A stretch of DNA of 30,645 bases from JAWXCB01 sp034440455. Its GTDB lineage: Bacteria > Bacteroidota > Bacteroidia > Chitinophagales > CAIOSU01. The notes under the pieces are model-generated. The model saw nothing but the letters and a program-made list of their open reading frames with translations, searched no databases and was not told the DNA's origin. The stretch is from the NCBI GenBank assembly GCA_034440455.1, contig JAWXCB010000045.1, forward strand, positions 1 to 30,645, read 5' to 3'. The position numbers and the translations under genes were made by a program. Shown piece after piece: positions 1 through 8,478 of this stretch (position 1 is the stretch's first letter; the number at the start of each line of letters is the position of its first letter).

Positions 1-783
1 GACACGCCCGGCTTTGCGCTTGTCATTGAAGGAGATATTACATACTCGGGCACTGCATACTACGTTTCTGACCAGCAACTGAAAAAAAATGTGGAAGACA
101 TCAGCAATGCTACAGATATTATCAGCCGCCTGCACCCAAAAGAATATGAATACAAGCAAGAAGATTATCCATATATTAAACTGCCAAATGGTATTCAGCG
201 CGGGCTGCTGGCGCAGGAAGTACAACAGGTGCTGCCCGATTTGGTGCGCGACATCACCCTGCCTGCGAAGCGCGACACCAGCGGAAAAATCCTTGCGCCA
301 CAGGCGGAATTTAAAGGAATTAATTATGAAGGCTTCACTCCAATTATTCTCAAAGCGTTACAGGAACAACAAGCAATGATTGACTCGCTGGCACGTGAAT
401 TAGCAGAAGTGAAATCGCGCATGAACAACTGCTGCGGCTCTGAAATACAATACCGCAACAACGGCACAGGCGAATACACGCAAGAAGAAACGCATCAGCA
501 GAGTATTAAACTGAGCAATCACCAGCAAATTTTACTAAACCAAAATCAGCCGAATCCTTTTGCCGAATCAACGGTGATTGACTACATCGTGCCTGAAAAT
601 GCTGCGAGCGCAGAAATGCACTTTACCACACTGTCAGGTTTCGTAATACGAACGGTCGCCTTACAAACAGGAAAAGGAAGACTCACCGTATTCGCGCAGG
701 ATTTAAGCAGTGGCATTTACAGTTACTCGCTCGTTGTTGACGGCAAGGTGATGGAAACAAAGAAGATGGTGAAGACGCGGTGA
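1..783 (+). CDS. Peptidase S74 (endosialidase chaperone) domain surface protein with T9SS sorting tail, 5' truncated
   Basis: The frame is open from the first base of the window, so the true start lies upstream; 260 residues are visible. Visible residues 21-30 carry the S74 intramolecular chaperone signature YVSDQQLKKN. In this family the Ser and the Lys five residues later are the self-cleavage pair; here they are S23 and K28. The domain runs to about residue 110 and is followed by a predicted coiled coil (about 113-142), as expected for a trimerisation chaperone. After a Gln/Asn-rich linker, the last 80 residues begin NQPNPFAEST and end in a basic MVKTR, matching a type A T9SS C-terminal sorting domain. 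I infer a trimeric cell-surface protein whose stalk is cut by its own chaperone domain. It converges on the radical SAM gene with a 21-nt gap. The missing N-terminus prevents a guess at its ligand. Confidence 0.85.
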   Translation, partial: DTPGFALVIEGDITYSGTAYYVSDQQLKKNVEDISNATDIISRLHPKEYEYKQEDYPYIKLPNGIQRGLLAQEVQQVLPDLVRDITLPAKRDTSGKILAPQAEFKGINYEGFTPIILKALQEQQAMIDSLARELAEVKSRMNNCCGSEIQYRNNGTGEYTQEETHQQSIKLSNHQQILLNQNQPNPFAESTVIDYIVPENAASAEMHFTTLSGFVIRTVALQTGKGRLTVFAQDLSSGIYSYSLVVDGKVMETKKMVKTR

Positions 784-804
784 GTGATGATTTAAAGTCA
801 ACTG

Positions 805-1860
805 TCAAAATAATTCCATCTGCGCTTTCGGTTGCCTGAATGCAGTAAGGTTCAATTCAAATCGTTTTTTCTCGTTGAAATATTTTGCGGAAGCCATCCG
901 AAACATCTGGTGAATGGATTCGGCAATGTTACCATCACCGCGCATTCTTTTTCCCCAGCGACTGTCATTCAGGTTGCCGCCATGACAGGATTGAATGCGA
1001 TGCAATACTTTCTCAGCCCTGTCAGGAAATGCTTTGCGTATCCAGCTTTCAAACACGTTGCCGATTTCACCATTCAATCGCACGATGGTGAAGCCTGCTG
1101 TATAAGCGCCACGTTCGGAAGCAGCTTTCATCACATTTGCAATCTCATGGTCATTCAATCCCGGAATAATCGGGGCGACCATCACCATGACCGGAATGTT
1201 TTTCTCCGCAAGTTTTTCAATCACCTCCAATCGTTTTGGATAGGAAGCAGTGCGCGGCTCCATTTTCTGGCGCAACTCTTCGGTGAGTGAATTAATGGAA
1301 ACTGCAACGCTCACGAGATTATCTTTCGCCAACTCTTGCAGCAAATCAATGTCGCGCAGAATCAAACTATTCTTTGTAATCATGCCCACCGGATGCTTGA
1401 ACTTCACCAGCACTTCAAGCATCTTGCGCGTGATGCCGAATTTTTTTTCAGCAGGCTGGTAGCAATCGGTATTCCCTGAAAACATGATTGGAGCCACCTT
1501 CCAGTTTTTGTTGGAGAGTTGCTTTTCTAAAAGCTCAGGCGCGTTGCGCTTCACGATAATATTCTGCTCGAAATCAATGCCTGCATTGAAACCCCAATAG
1601 GCATGTGCGTTTCGCGCATAGCAATATACGCAGCCATGCTCGCAGCCCTGGTAAGGATTCATGGAATATTCCATTGGCAAATCAGGACTATCAACCTTGT
1701 TGACGATTTTCTTTGGCGTTTCTTCAAAGAATTTTGTCTTGGAAGAGATTTCAAATTCTTCATCTAACCCCTCAACATGCTCCGTGACATATTCAGTGGA
1801 AAGAAACGGGTTGACCGCTTTTATTTGTGCGCCCCTGCCTTTGATTGGTTCGGTGGACAT
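805..1860 (-). CDS. PA0069-family radical SAM protein
   Basis: This 351-residue protein has the radical SAM cluster motif CX3CX2C (C73, C77, C80 in QGCEHGCVYCYAR), which should bind a [4Fe-4S] cluster and S-adenosylmethionine. The context MNPYQGCEHGCVYCYAR and the following AYWGFNAGIDFE region are typical of the SplB-related PA0069/Rv2578c group, whose substrate is unknown to me. The rest looks like a complete TIM-barrel core (MFSGNTDCYQPAE, MITKNSLILRDIDLL, VSINSL, VMVAPIIPGLND). Spore photoproduct lyase itself is less likely, because this length and the N-terminal GRGAQ stretch fit the PA0069 group better. It is transcribed divergently from the SUMF1-domain gene, with 65 nt between the starts. 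The family call is firm; the reaction is unknown. Confidence 0.88.
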   Translation of the reverse strand: MSTEPIKGRGAQIKAVNPFLSTEYVTEHVEGLDEEFEISSKTKFFEETPKKIVNKVDSPDLPMEYSMNPYQGCEHGCVYCYARNAHAYWGFNAGIDFEQNIIVKRNAPELLEKQLSNKNWKVAPIMFSGNTDCYQPAEKKFGITRKMLEVLVKFKHPVGMITKNSLILRDIDLLQELAKDNLVSVAVSINSLTEELRQKMEPRTASYPKRLEVIEKLAEKNIPVMVMVAPIIPGLNDHEIANVMKAASERGAYTAGFTIVRLNGEIGNVFESWIRKAFPDRAEKVLHRIQSCHGGNLNDSRWGKRMRGDGNIAESIHQMFRMASAKYFNEKKRFELNLTAFRQPKAQMELF

Positions 1861-1925
1861 GTTTCTAAAATATTGGTTTATACTGTAACTTAGTCTTATC
1901 CGTTTGTTCAGAAAAACAAAATTTT

Positions 1926-2804
1926 ATGAAAGCCCTCATTCCATGTTTGATTACCCTATTTTTTCTCTCCTTAAGCTTTATTAATCCTAAGACATTCAAT
2001 CCGGGAAAAGAATATAGTCTGGTTCCTTCCGGCATCTTGGCATATGGAGAAAAGCGAATAACGATTCAACGTTTTTACATTCAGAAAACAGAGGTAACCA
2101 ATAAGCAATACCGCGAATTTCTGAGTGAACTTTTAGCTGAGGGGAAAAGAGAAGATTACGAAAAAGCGAAAGTTGATTCAACAGGATGACTCAGGTATTC
2201 GCCTTTTATGTCAAAGAACTATCATAGCAACCCCGGGTATGATGAGTATCCTGTCGTGAATGTTTCCCGCGAAGGCGCGTTGCTTTATTGCAAATGGCTC
2301 ACGGAAAAATTCAATGAGAAAAGCGGAGTTCAAGTGCCTGTGCGGTTGCCTGTGATAGAAGAATGGATGTATGCAGCGATGGGAGGAAAAGAAAATGCAG
2401 TGATGCCCTGGGGTGGCGCGTTCTTTTGCAATACCAAAGGATATTACCTGTTGAATTTTGCAGTAGATTCTTTTTATAGAGAAATAGCATTGGCAGCAAG
2501 AGCACAACTCGAACAATCAGTCAACGTGATGAAACACTATCATTTGGGAAATTTAGCTCCGGAGGAAAGAACAATGTTCACGACTCCTGCTGTTTCTTAT
2601 TGGGCAAATGGCTACGGATTGTATAACATCTGCGGCAATGCAGCAGAAATGGTTTCGGAAGAAGGAAGAACAACAGCAGGAGGAAGTTGGGAAACATCAG
2701 GGAAATACGTTTTGATTCAATCGCAATTTGACGCATACGAAAACGTCATGCAACCATCACCTGGCATTGGCTTCAGACCGGTGATTACGTTCACAGGCAA
2801 ATAA
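1926..2804 (+). pseudogene. SUMF1/formylglycine-generating-enzyme-like secreted protein (GldJ/GldK-like), interrupted by an in-frame TGA
   Basis: Two open stretches (1926-2189 and 2208-2804) lie in the same frame and are separated only by a TGA at 2187-2189 and six sense codons. The N-terminal part has a signal peptide (MKALIPCLITLFFLSLSF) and the start of a SUMF1 domain (RFYIQKTEVTNKQYREFL). The second part continues it: YHSNPGYDEYPVVNVS, RLPVIEEWMYAAMGG, then NICGNAAEMVSEEG, TAGGSW and GIGFRPV, which close the domain. Joined, they give about 292 residues, a normal length. In related secreted proteins a Trp often stands near the break (D-x-x-x-W-R), so a TGG-to-TGA change is the simplest explanation. 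The relatives GldJ and GldK are structural lipoproteins of the T9SS/gliding machinery, not sulfatase activators. This protein shows no clear lipobox Cys, so calling it a Gld protein would go too far. TGA is a true stop elsewhere in the window, so code reassignment is unlikely. A sequencing error cannot be excluded. Confidence 0.8.
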
Positions 2805-2811
2805 TTTCACG

Positions 2812-3177
2812 ATGGCTTATAGCGAAAAAATAGTCAATCGCATCCGCGAAGCGCTCTCACATTTGCAAAATGTGGAAGAGAAGAAAATGTTTGGCGGCAT
2901 CTGTTTCATGGTGAACAGCAAGATGTGCATTGGCATAATTGGCGATGAAATGATGTGCCGCCTTGACCCTGTTCTTTATGAAATTGTGTTGGAGAAAAAA
3001 GGTTGCCGTGAAATGGATTTCACCGGGCGACCGATGAAAGGCTATGTGTATGTGAGTGAAGATGGAATGAAAACAAAGAAAGATTTTGATTATTGGATTA
3101 CACTTGCGCTGGAGTTTAATAAAACAGCTAAGGCGGCAAAAAAAGCTAAAGCTAAAAACCGCAAAACCGCAAAGTAA
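2812..3177 (+). CDS. TfoX N-terminal domain protein
   Basis: A 121-residue protein whose first 100 residues match the TfoX/Sxy N-terminal domain: an N-terminal helix (EKIVNRIREAL), then EKKMFGGICFMVNSKMCIGI, MMCRLDP and MDFTGRPMKGYVYV. In gamma-proteobacteria TfoX/Sxy regulates competence together with CRP. Stand-alone N-terminal-domain proteins like this are common in Bacteroidota and their role is not established. The last 18 residues are a Lys/Ala-rich tail (KAAKKAKAKNRK) that may bind nucleic acid, which is inference. It starts 7 nt after the SUMF1-domain gene, so the two are probably co-transcribed. No DNA-uptake gene is nearby. Confidence 0.85.
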   Translation: MAYSEKIVNRIREALSHLQNVEEKKMFGGICFMVNSKMCIGIIGDEMMCRLDPVLYEIVLEKKGCREMDFTGRPMKGYVYVSEDGMKTKKDFDYWITLALEFNKTAKAAKKAKAKNRKTAK

Positions 3178-3244
3178 TTTTTTATTTGACAGGAGCACTT
3201 CACAAAACAAATAGACTTTACTTCTCCCTTGCAAATGGGAACAT

Positions 3245-3252
3245 TATATTTG
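3245..3252 (+). promoter_or_regulatory. Candidate -7 box TATATTTG upstream of the GT2 gene
   Basis: TATATTTG is a full match to the Bacteroidota -7 consensus TAnnTTTG and lies about 50 nt before the GT2 start. The -33 region has only a poor TTTA at 3217-3220, 24 nt away, so the promoter call is tentative. A short CTCCT/AGGAG inverted repeat lies in the predicted leader, at about 3261-3278. Confidence 0.35.
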
Positions 3253-3301
3253 TGACAAGAACTCCTATCCATAAAGGAGCGAAGAAGCATACAGCGGTTC
3301 A

Positions 3302-4507
3302 ATGAAACTTTGCATAGTTATCCCAGCCCTTAACGAAGAGGAGAGCATCGAAAAAATCATCATCCGCTCGCTTGATGCGAAAGCGCACATCATTCAGAAC
3401 TCCGATGTGACAAGCGTGGATATAACCGTAGTAAGTGACGGCTCCACCGACCGCACCGTAGAACTCGCGCAAAAGTATCAGGACAAAATTCACTTGATTG
3501 TTTTCCCTCAAAACAAGGGCTATGGCGCTGCGATTAAACAAGGGTGGCTTGAATCTGATGCCGGGTTGCTCGGATTTCTCGATTCGGATGGAACCTGCAA
3601 CCCGCTGTTTTTTGCTGACCTCTGCAACCTGATTACCAAAGAAAAAAGCGATGTCGCGCTGGGATGCCGTATCAATAAAAATAGTAAAATGCCTTTGATA
3701 AGGCGCATCGGGAACGGGTTGTTTTCCATCCTACTGACGTATCTCGCTTCTGAAAAAGTGAAGGATACCGCAAGCGGAATGCGCGTGGTGAAAAGGTCAG
3801 CGCTTCCCGAATTGATGCCGCTGCCTGACGGGCTTCACTTTACGCCTGCAATGAGCGCGAGGGCGCTTTTGAGCGAACAAATAAAAATTCGTGAAAAAGA
3901 CATGCCTTATGAGGAACGTGATGGTGAATCAAAGTTGCATATCTGGAAAGACGGACTTCGCTTTCTTCGGGTTATTATTGAAACATCAATACTGTATCGC
4001 CCCAATCGTTTATTGGGCTTGGTTGCATCTTTCTTAGCATTATTTGCATTGGCGCTAATGGCGTCTCCCATTATCAACTACATCAAATTCAGGATGGTTG
4101 AAGACCTGATGATTTACCGGCTGATTGTCTGCAACCTGCTGGGAATCACTTCGTTTTTGTTTTTTTCTGCGGCATTTATCACAGAGAAGGTTGTCGGAAT
4201 GACCGTATCGCGCACTTCGCTTGATAGTGTAAGGCAAAGCCTATTAAGTAAAATCTACAGCTCAGGATATATTTGGTGGGTGCCGGTATTCGGCACGCTG
4301 CTTGGTATTTTACTCATAGGCGACAGTCTTTACAACAGATTTTTAATGGGAGAAACTTATGAGCATTGGTCACGGTATGTGGCGATGTCGTTTTTTATTT
4401 CAATCGCTTTCATCACGCTGGCAACGAAAAGTATTGCGCATGTGCTGAAACTGATTTCCGAGAGGCTTGATTACATGCAGTCAAATGAATACAACAGGTT
4501 TAAATAA
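3302..4507 (+). CDS. Family 2 glycosyltransferase with C-terminal membrane segments
   Basis: A 401-residue GT-A enzyme related to dolichyl-phosphate-mannose synthase. It opens with CIVIPALNEEESIEKII, followed by VVSDGSTDRTVELAQKY and NKGYGAAIKQG. The DXD motif that holds the metal and nucleotide sugar is D94-S95-D96 in GFLDSDGTCNP. A later ASGMRVVK stretch and the acidic loop near residue 190 complete the catalytic half. Four hydrophobic segments follow, at about residues 237-260, 275-300, 322-342 and 360-382, so the enzyme is membrane-anchored and probably moves a sugar onto a lipid carrier. The DUF2142 gene starts 15 nt downstream, suggesting that one gene makes a lipid-linked sugar and the other uses it. 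The donor sugar cannot be read from sequence. Confidence 0.9.
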   Translation: MKLCIVIPALNEEESIEKIIIRSLDAKAHIIQNSDVTSVDITVVSDGSTDRTVELAQKYQDKIHLIVFPQNKGYGAAIKQGWLESDAGLLGFLDSDGTCNPLFFADLCNLITKEKSDVALGCRINKNSKMPLIRRIGNGLFSILLTYLASEKVKDTASGMRVVKRSALPELMPLPDGLHFTPAMSARALLSEQIKIREKDMPYEERDGESKLHIWKDGLRFLRVIIETSILYRPNRLLGLVASFLALFALALMASPIINYIKFRMVEDLMIYRLIVCNLLGITSFLFFSAAFITEKVVGMTVSRTSLDSVRQSLLSKIYSSGYIWWVPVFGTLLGILLIGDSLYNRFLMGETYEHWSRYVAMSFFISIAFITLATKSIAHVLKLISERLDYMQSNEYNRFK

Positions 4508-4522
4508 GCGGAGTATAATCTT

Positions 4523-5911
4523 ATGAAGCATTCTGTTGCAAGAACTCCTCAGAAATTATTTCCGATTGCAGCGTTCCTGATTGGCATTTGCTATGTTTTC
4601 GTAACACCGCCCTTTCAGGTGCCTGATGAAACAAATCATTTCTATCGCATCATCCAGATTGCGCAGGGAGATTTCATTCCGGAAAAACGGGGAGATAAAA
4701 CCGGAGGAGTTATTCCAATAAGTGTTGTAAGGGTTGGTCAATCCTTTATTCATAAAATCGCTCATTTTCCGGATAACAAAATTGAAAAAGCAACATTTAC
4801 CAATGCGCTGCGCGAACCGCTCAACCCATTGGATACAATGTATTGCAGCTTTCCAAACACTTGCCTTTTTACTCCCGTAAGTTATCTGCCGCAATTATTA
4901 TTTATCGTACCGGGATTGAAGTTTGAATTGCCTCCCATTTGGCTGATATATGGCGGGCGCATCAGCAGTGTGCTTATTTCAGTGCTGCTCTTGACGATTG
5001 CCATTCGCCTGCTGCCTGCTTTTCATTGGTCGTTCTTTGCATTTTTATTGCTGCCGATGTTTTGCCAGCAAATGGCATCACTCTCCGCTGACGCTTTTCT
5101 CAACAGCCTTTCCCTGCTTCTTTTGGCAATCGGTATTCGCGTTGCGTTTACAGATAACATACTCACTGCAAATACTTTAATGAAAATTCTTCCTGTTACG
5201 CTTCTGCTCGCTTGTTGCAAGTCAGGCTATTTGTTCCTGATACTCTTATTCCTGCTTCCTGTTTTCACGCTTACAGACAAGACTAAAAAGAAACATTGGA
5301 TTTTGCTCGTAGTTGTTTTATTCATTTGTGCGGCAGGTATTTCTGCTGCATGGTCAACTGTTATCAAAGGCACTTTTTCTCCTTATGGAAATCCCGATAT
5401 TAATCCCGATGTTTCTATTGCATTTATCAAATCAAACCCTTTGCAATATGCGGGAATGGTTGTTAAAAATCTTCTTAAAAACCTTGCATTCTATGTCTAT
5501 GGAGTAGTTGGATATTTGGGATGGCTTGATACCAAAATTCCCCTCATCCTTACCCTGCTCTATCTGGTGCTGATTGTCGCAGTTGTGTATGCCGAAAACA
5601 TCGGGCAGTTTGAATTTTCATTTCTTCAGCACCTGCTCTTGCTTTTCATTGCAGCCACAACAGTGGTGATTGTTATTACAAGCCAATATCTTTTTACCGG
5701 TGCGGGAGGAAGCCCCGAAATCGTTCCTTCGCAGGGGAGATATTTCCTGCCCATTATACTTCCTTTGCTTTTTATTGTAAGGGTGAAAAGGTTTAGTCGT
5801 TTTCCTGCGGAATGGGTCAATAACAATTTACACAGGATTATCCCGGCAATTACAATAGGCGGAGCATTTTGCGTAATGCTTGTAATCATTAACAGGTATT
5901 ATATTCATTAG
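4523..5911 (+). CDS. DUF2142 family polytopic membrane protein
   Basis: A 462-residue, very hydrophobic protein. After the first membrane helix it has the family signature FVTPPFQVPDETNHFYRIIQIAQG (about residues 28-51), with the conserved PPFQVPDE and H-F-x-R core. It has about ten to twelve predicted membrane segments. DUF2142 members occur in cell-surface polysaccharide clusters and resemble GT-C-type glycosyltransferases in layout, with an acidic residue in the first outer loop that could be catalytic (the D/E of PDE here). It follows the GT2 gene by 15 nt and probably shares its transcript. The role in transferring a lipid-linked sugar is inference; the family assignment is firm. Confidence 0.85.
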   Translation: MKHSVARTPQKLFPIAAFLIGICYVFVTPPFQVPDETNHFYRIIQIAQGDFIPEKRGDKTGGVIPISVVRVGQSFIHKIAHFPDNKIEKATFTNALREPLNPLDTMYCSFPNTCLFTPVSYLPQLLFIVPGLKFELPPIWLIYGGRISSVLISVLLLTIAIRLLPAFHWSFFAFLLLPMFCQQMASLSADAFLNSLSLLLLAIGIRVAFTDNILTANTLMKILPVTLLLACCKSGYLFLILLFLLPVFTLTDKTKKKHWILLVVVLFICAAGISAAWSTVIKGTFSPYGNPDINPDVSIAFIKSNPLQYAGMVVKNLLKNLAFYVYGVVGYLGWLDTKIPLILTLLYLVLIVAVVYAENIGQFEFSFLQHLLLLFIAATTVVIVITSQYLFTGAGGSPEIVPSQGRYFLPIILPLLFIVRVKRFSRFPAEWVNNNLHRIIPAITIGGAFCVMLVIINRYYIH

Positions 5912-5958
5912 CGACAAGAAAGGAGACATCCTAAGCAAGCTCCGGCATTGTTCATACC

Positions 5959-6372
5959 TTACTGAATCTTCTCCTTTTTCATTTCCTCTTTACTCAAAAC
6001 GCTGCACCCGGGCTTGCTGGAATAGATGCATCGGTAATAGACGATTTCAGTTTGCTCATAATTATAATAGCGCCAGATGCCCACTTCAAAATATTCTGTT
6101 TCATGCTTCTGATAAGATTCAGCAGGCTCCAATCCTTCTTTGATGACTGCGCCCTGGGAATGGATGCGCCCTTGAGCGTCATAGTTGATTTTATAAAATA
6201 ACTCGGGTTGATGCGTGCTGAAAATACGCGTTTTACAAACATCGGCAACGGTAGCATTCTTACAATTGTACTTAATCGTCTTGATTGATTTCTTCAGCGG
6301 AAGGTCAAGCGTATCCTGCCCGAATGAGAGCAGGGATATTGCGGATACCAAGAGGAAGAAGCAAACCTTCAC
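5959..6372 (-). CDS. Small secreted protein with a MORN-variant/YwqK-like repeat region
   Basis: A 137-residue protein with a clear signal peptide (MKVCFFLLVSAISLLSFG, cleavage likely just before QDTLD). The middle, FYKINYDAQGRIHSQGAV followed later by EVGIWRYYNYEQTEIVYY, resembles the G-x-W-x-Y-Y units of YwqK/MORN-variant repeats. Four Cys residues lie in the mature part and may form disulphides. Few copies of the repeat are present and they are degenerate, so the match is suggestive only. It stands alone, converging on the DUF2142 gene (47-nt gap). Function unknown. Confidence 0.65.
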   Translation of the reverse strand: MKVCFFLLVSAISLLSFGQDTLDLPLKKSIKTIKYNCKNATVADVCKTRIFSTHQPELFYKINYDAQGRIHSQGAVIKEGLEPAESYQKHETEYFEVGIWRYYNYEQTEIVYYRCIYSSKPGCSVLSKEEMKKEKIQ

Positions 6373-6385
6373 GTTTTGTTTTTTC

Positions 6386-6417
6386 TAAAATTACACCCTT
6401 CATCAGCATAATGCCAA
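6386..6417 (-). promoter_or_regulatory. Candidate promoter for the small secreted protein gene
   Basis: Read on the minus strand, TTG (6415-6417) is followed after 21 nt by TAATTTTA (6386-6393), seven of eight matches to TAnnTTTG at the spacing usual for Bacteroidota. The box ends 13 nt before the start codon, giving a very short leader. The rest of 6373-6655, between two divergent genes, shows no further gene or clear signal. Confidence 0.35.
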
Positions 6418-6655
6418 TACCGTTGCCCCAAAAAGAAAACCGCACAATGGGCGGGGGAAATAAACGCAGCATCCACGGACAGCCAATGATGCATTTCACC
6501 TGATTAATTCTTACTTTTATTCTCCTAAACACCGCATGTCGCGCGGATTTGAAAATAGCTTCCCCTAAAAACCATCCTTTACCAATTATTATCGTATCCT
6601 CTTCTTTAAATAAAGAACGGAATTGAAAGCAGCAACAGCACAAAAGAAAGCCGCT

Positions 6656-8452
6656 ATGCGGGTGCATCCTTACGGAACCATTACTCCGGAAGTGCCTGAC
6701 ACGAAATATTTTCTAACAAAAGAAGCGTTTGAGAAAGCTGTGGGCAGCGACTTTATTCAGTATGCCAATCATACGCTCGGAGTAGGTGAAAAATTTTTCG
6801 TAGGACTTGCGCACGGGCTGTCGCCAGCGGGAGTTTACAGCTACATCCTGGAGCATTACAGCGAGTTAAAGCATCCTGAAAATATTCTTTACACGTTTAC
6901 CAATTCTCCATTGGCGAGCCAGCGCAACATTGAGGGCGCGCTTGATGCGGGCGAATTTTTGAAGAAGTTGCTACGGGGTGGCTACATCACCCGCCAGCAG
7001 ATTATTGGCGACAACTTTGACCGTGAAAGCATTGAGGTTTATGCTTCTGACTTCAACCAAGCCATTGCCGCCTATTTGAAAGAAAATAACAAAGAAGGTT
7101 TTGACTATGTGTTTCTCGCCTGCGACCCCACGGGGCGCGTAGCGGCAATTGACCGCAATGCGAAGATTTTCAATTCGACCGCTATTACCACAGTGACGCT
7201 CACTAACCGCAGAGAAAAAGAATTGACGGTGACGCCTTATTTCCTGACACGCTCAAAACGTATCGCCTTTCTCGCCACCAAAGCCGACAAGAGACGACCG
7301 CTCGCATGGCTCTATGCCGTGGATGCAAAGCCTGACAGAAGCCCCGCCTTTCTGCGCTACACGCCAAACGTGCAGCAACGCATGACGGTGTTCATTGACG
7401 ACAAAGCGCTTACGTGGCCACAAATAGAAGTGAAGCGCGAAACGCCTTATGGCACAAGCACAATCCGCGTTGACACGGCAAACCCCTACAATGAAAATGC
7501 GCAGGAAAAGCGTCCGGTCATCGTGCTTGTTCACGGATTTCTTGGATTGAATTCATTTGACGGACTGCTCGCCACCATTCCCACAAGCAAATACATTGCT
7601 GCCGCAATGCACTATGGCTCCATCCCCAGCGACCTTCCTCCATCAAAATATTCACATCACGTTGCGCACAATATCGAAGCAGTGGTGAAATTCTTTGGAG
7701 AAAAAGGGCATCCTGTTTATCTCTTTGACCATTCGATGGGCAACATCTATTTTATGATGATTGACCGCGAATTGGAAAACTATCCGGGCATTCAGAAATA
7801 TCTGCGCGGGCGCATTGGCGCTAACCCGTTCTTTGGCGAAGAATCGAAACATGCTATTCTCGGATTTCTCGACACAATTATTTTGCCTGCGCTTTCATTC
7901 ACAAAAGGACTTGCCGCCAAAACGCTGCTGGTTACCATGCGCAGAGTGATTCCTTTTGACACGAAATCGGGCGTGCGCAAACGCGGCATCCATCTTTCAG
8001 ATATGCTGATTAGCAAGGAAGGCGCAATGCGCGACCGCATTTGGGCGGCAGCCAAAGAACGCATTCTCTATCTAATGGCGAATATGAATTCGCTTCCGCA
8101 TCTGAATCGTATTCCCATAGAGCAGGCGCTGAAACGCTTGCCGGCAAAGGTATTTGCCATTCAAACGCATTCTGCACTTGAACAAAGCAGAGCATTTGAT
8201 AATCAGGAAGGATTGGTAAACATGCCGCAGCATGGAATTCCGGTGCTTATTATCAAAAGCGACCGTGATGGCGTGGCGCGTTACGTGCCGCGCATCTATG
8301 AAGAAAACGAAAGCGTACACGTGATGGACGTTACCAACCCGCAGGAAGAAGACCTGTTCCGCGAACACCTTTATCACATGGTGCATCCCCACCGCACGAC
8401 ACGCATCATTGATGAATTCATTACCGTAGCAGAGAAGAAGTTTGTACAATAA
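6656..8452 (+). CDS. Fusion of a NagB/6-phosphogluconolactonase-like domain with an alpha/beta hydrolase
   Basis: This 598-residue protein (ATG at 6656; a TTG 33 nt upstream would add 11 residues) has two parts. Residues about 15-225 follow the NagB/6PGL/RpiA fold: an F-x-x-G-L-A-x-G-x-S-P loop in place of GGSTP, then ENILYTFTNSPLASQRN, LACDPTGRVAAIDRN in place of the GxGxDGHTASLFP loop, and a closing V-TLTNRR ... RIAFLATKADKRRPLAWL strand and helix. The His and the Asp-Glu pair expected in active members are absent, so this half may sense or bind rather than catalyse. Residues about 285-595 are an alpha/beta hydrolase: oxyanion loop VHGFLG (near 290), nucleophile elbow D-H-S-M-G with S360, a late SDRDGV acid and a C-terminal EHLYHMVH that can supply the His. 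No signal peptide is seen, so it should be cytoplasmic. Substrate unknown. The hydrolase call is firm; the N-terminal fold rests on motif order. Confidence 0.8.
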   Translation: MRVHPYGTITPEVPDTKYFLTKEAFEKAVGSDFIQYANHTLGVGEKFFVGLAHGLSPAGVYSYILEHYSELKHPENILYTFTNSPLASQRNIEGALDAGEFLKKLLRGGYITRQQIIGDNFDRESIEVYASDFNQAIAAYLKENNKEGFDYVFLACDPTGRVAAIDRNAKIFNSTAITTVTLTNRREKELTVTPYFLTRSKRIAFLATKADKRRPLAWLYAVDAKPDRSPAFLRYTPNVQQRMTVFIDDKALTWPQIEVKRETPYGTSTIRVDTANPYNENAQEKRPVIVLVHGFLGLNSFDGLLATIPTSKYIAAAMHYGSIPSDLPPSKYSHHVAHNIEAVVKFFGEKGHPVYLFDHSMGNIYFMMIDRELENYPGIQKYLRGRIGANPFFGEESKHAILGFLDTIILPALSFTKGLAAKTLLVTMRRVIPFDTKSGVRKRGIHLSDMLISKEGAMRDRIWAAAKERILYLMANMNSLPHLNRIPIEQALKRLPAKVFAIQTHSALEQSRAFDNQEGLVNMPQHGIPVLIIKSDRDGVARYVPRIYEENESVHVMDVTNPQEEDLFREHLYHMVHPHRTTRIIDEFITVAEKKFVQ

Positions 8453-8478
8453 AGAAGCCTGCAATCAATTCAATTCTA

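Noticed and set aside
832..1290. 152-codon plus-strand frame opposite the radical SAM gene
   Set aside because: It is antisense to a well-supported gene and its protein is Cys/His/Phe-rich in the way shadow frames are.
2187..2189. TGA read as Trp or selenocysteine
   Set aside because: TGA ends other genes in the window, including the second asnB and the first gene, the SUMF1 family does not use Sec at this place, and I see no clear stem-loop after it.
6285..6667. Open frames on both strands between the small secreted protein and the fusion hydrolase
   Set aside because: They overlap real gene ends, have no recognisable domain and disagree with the likely promoters there.
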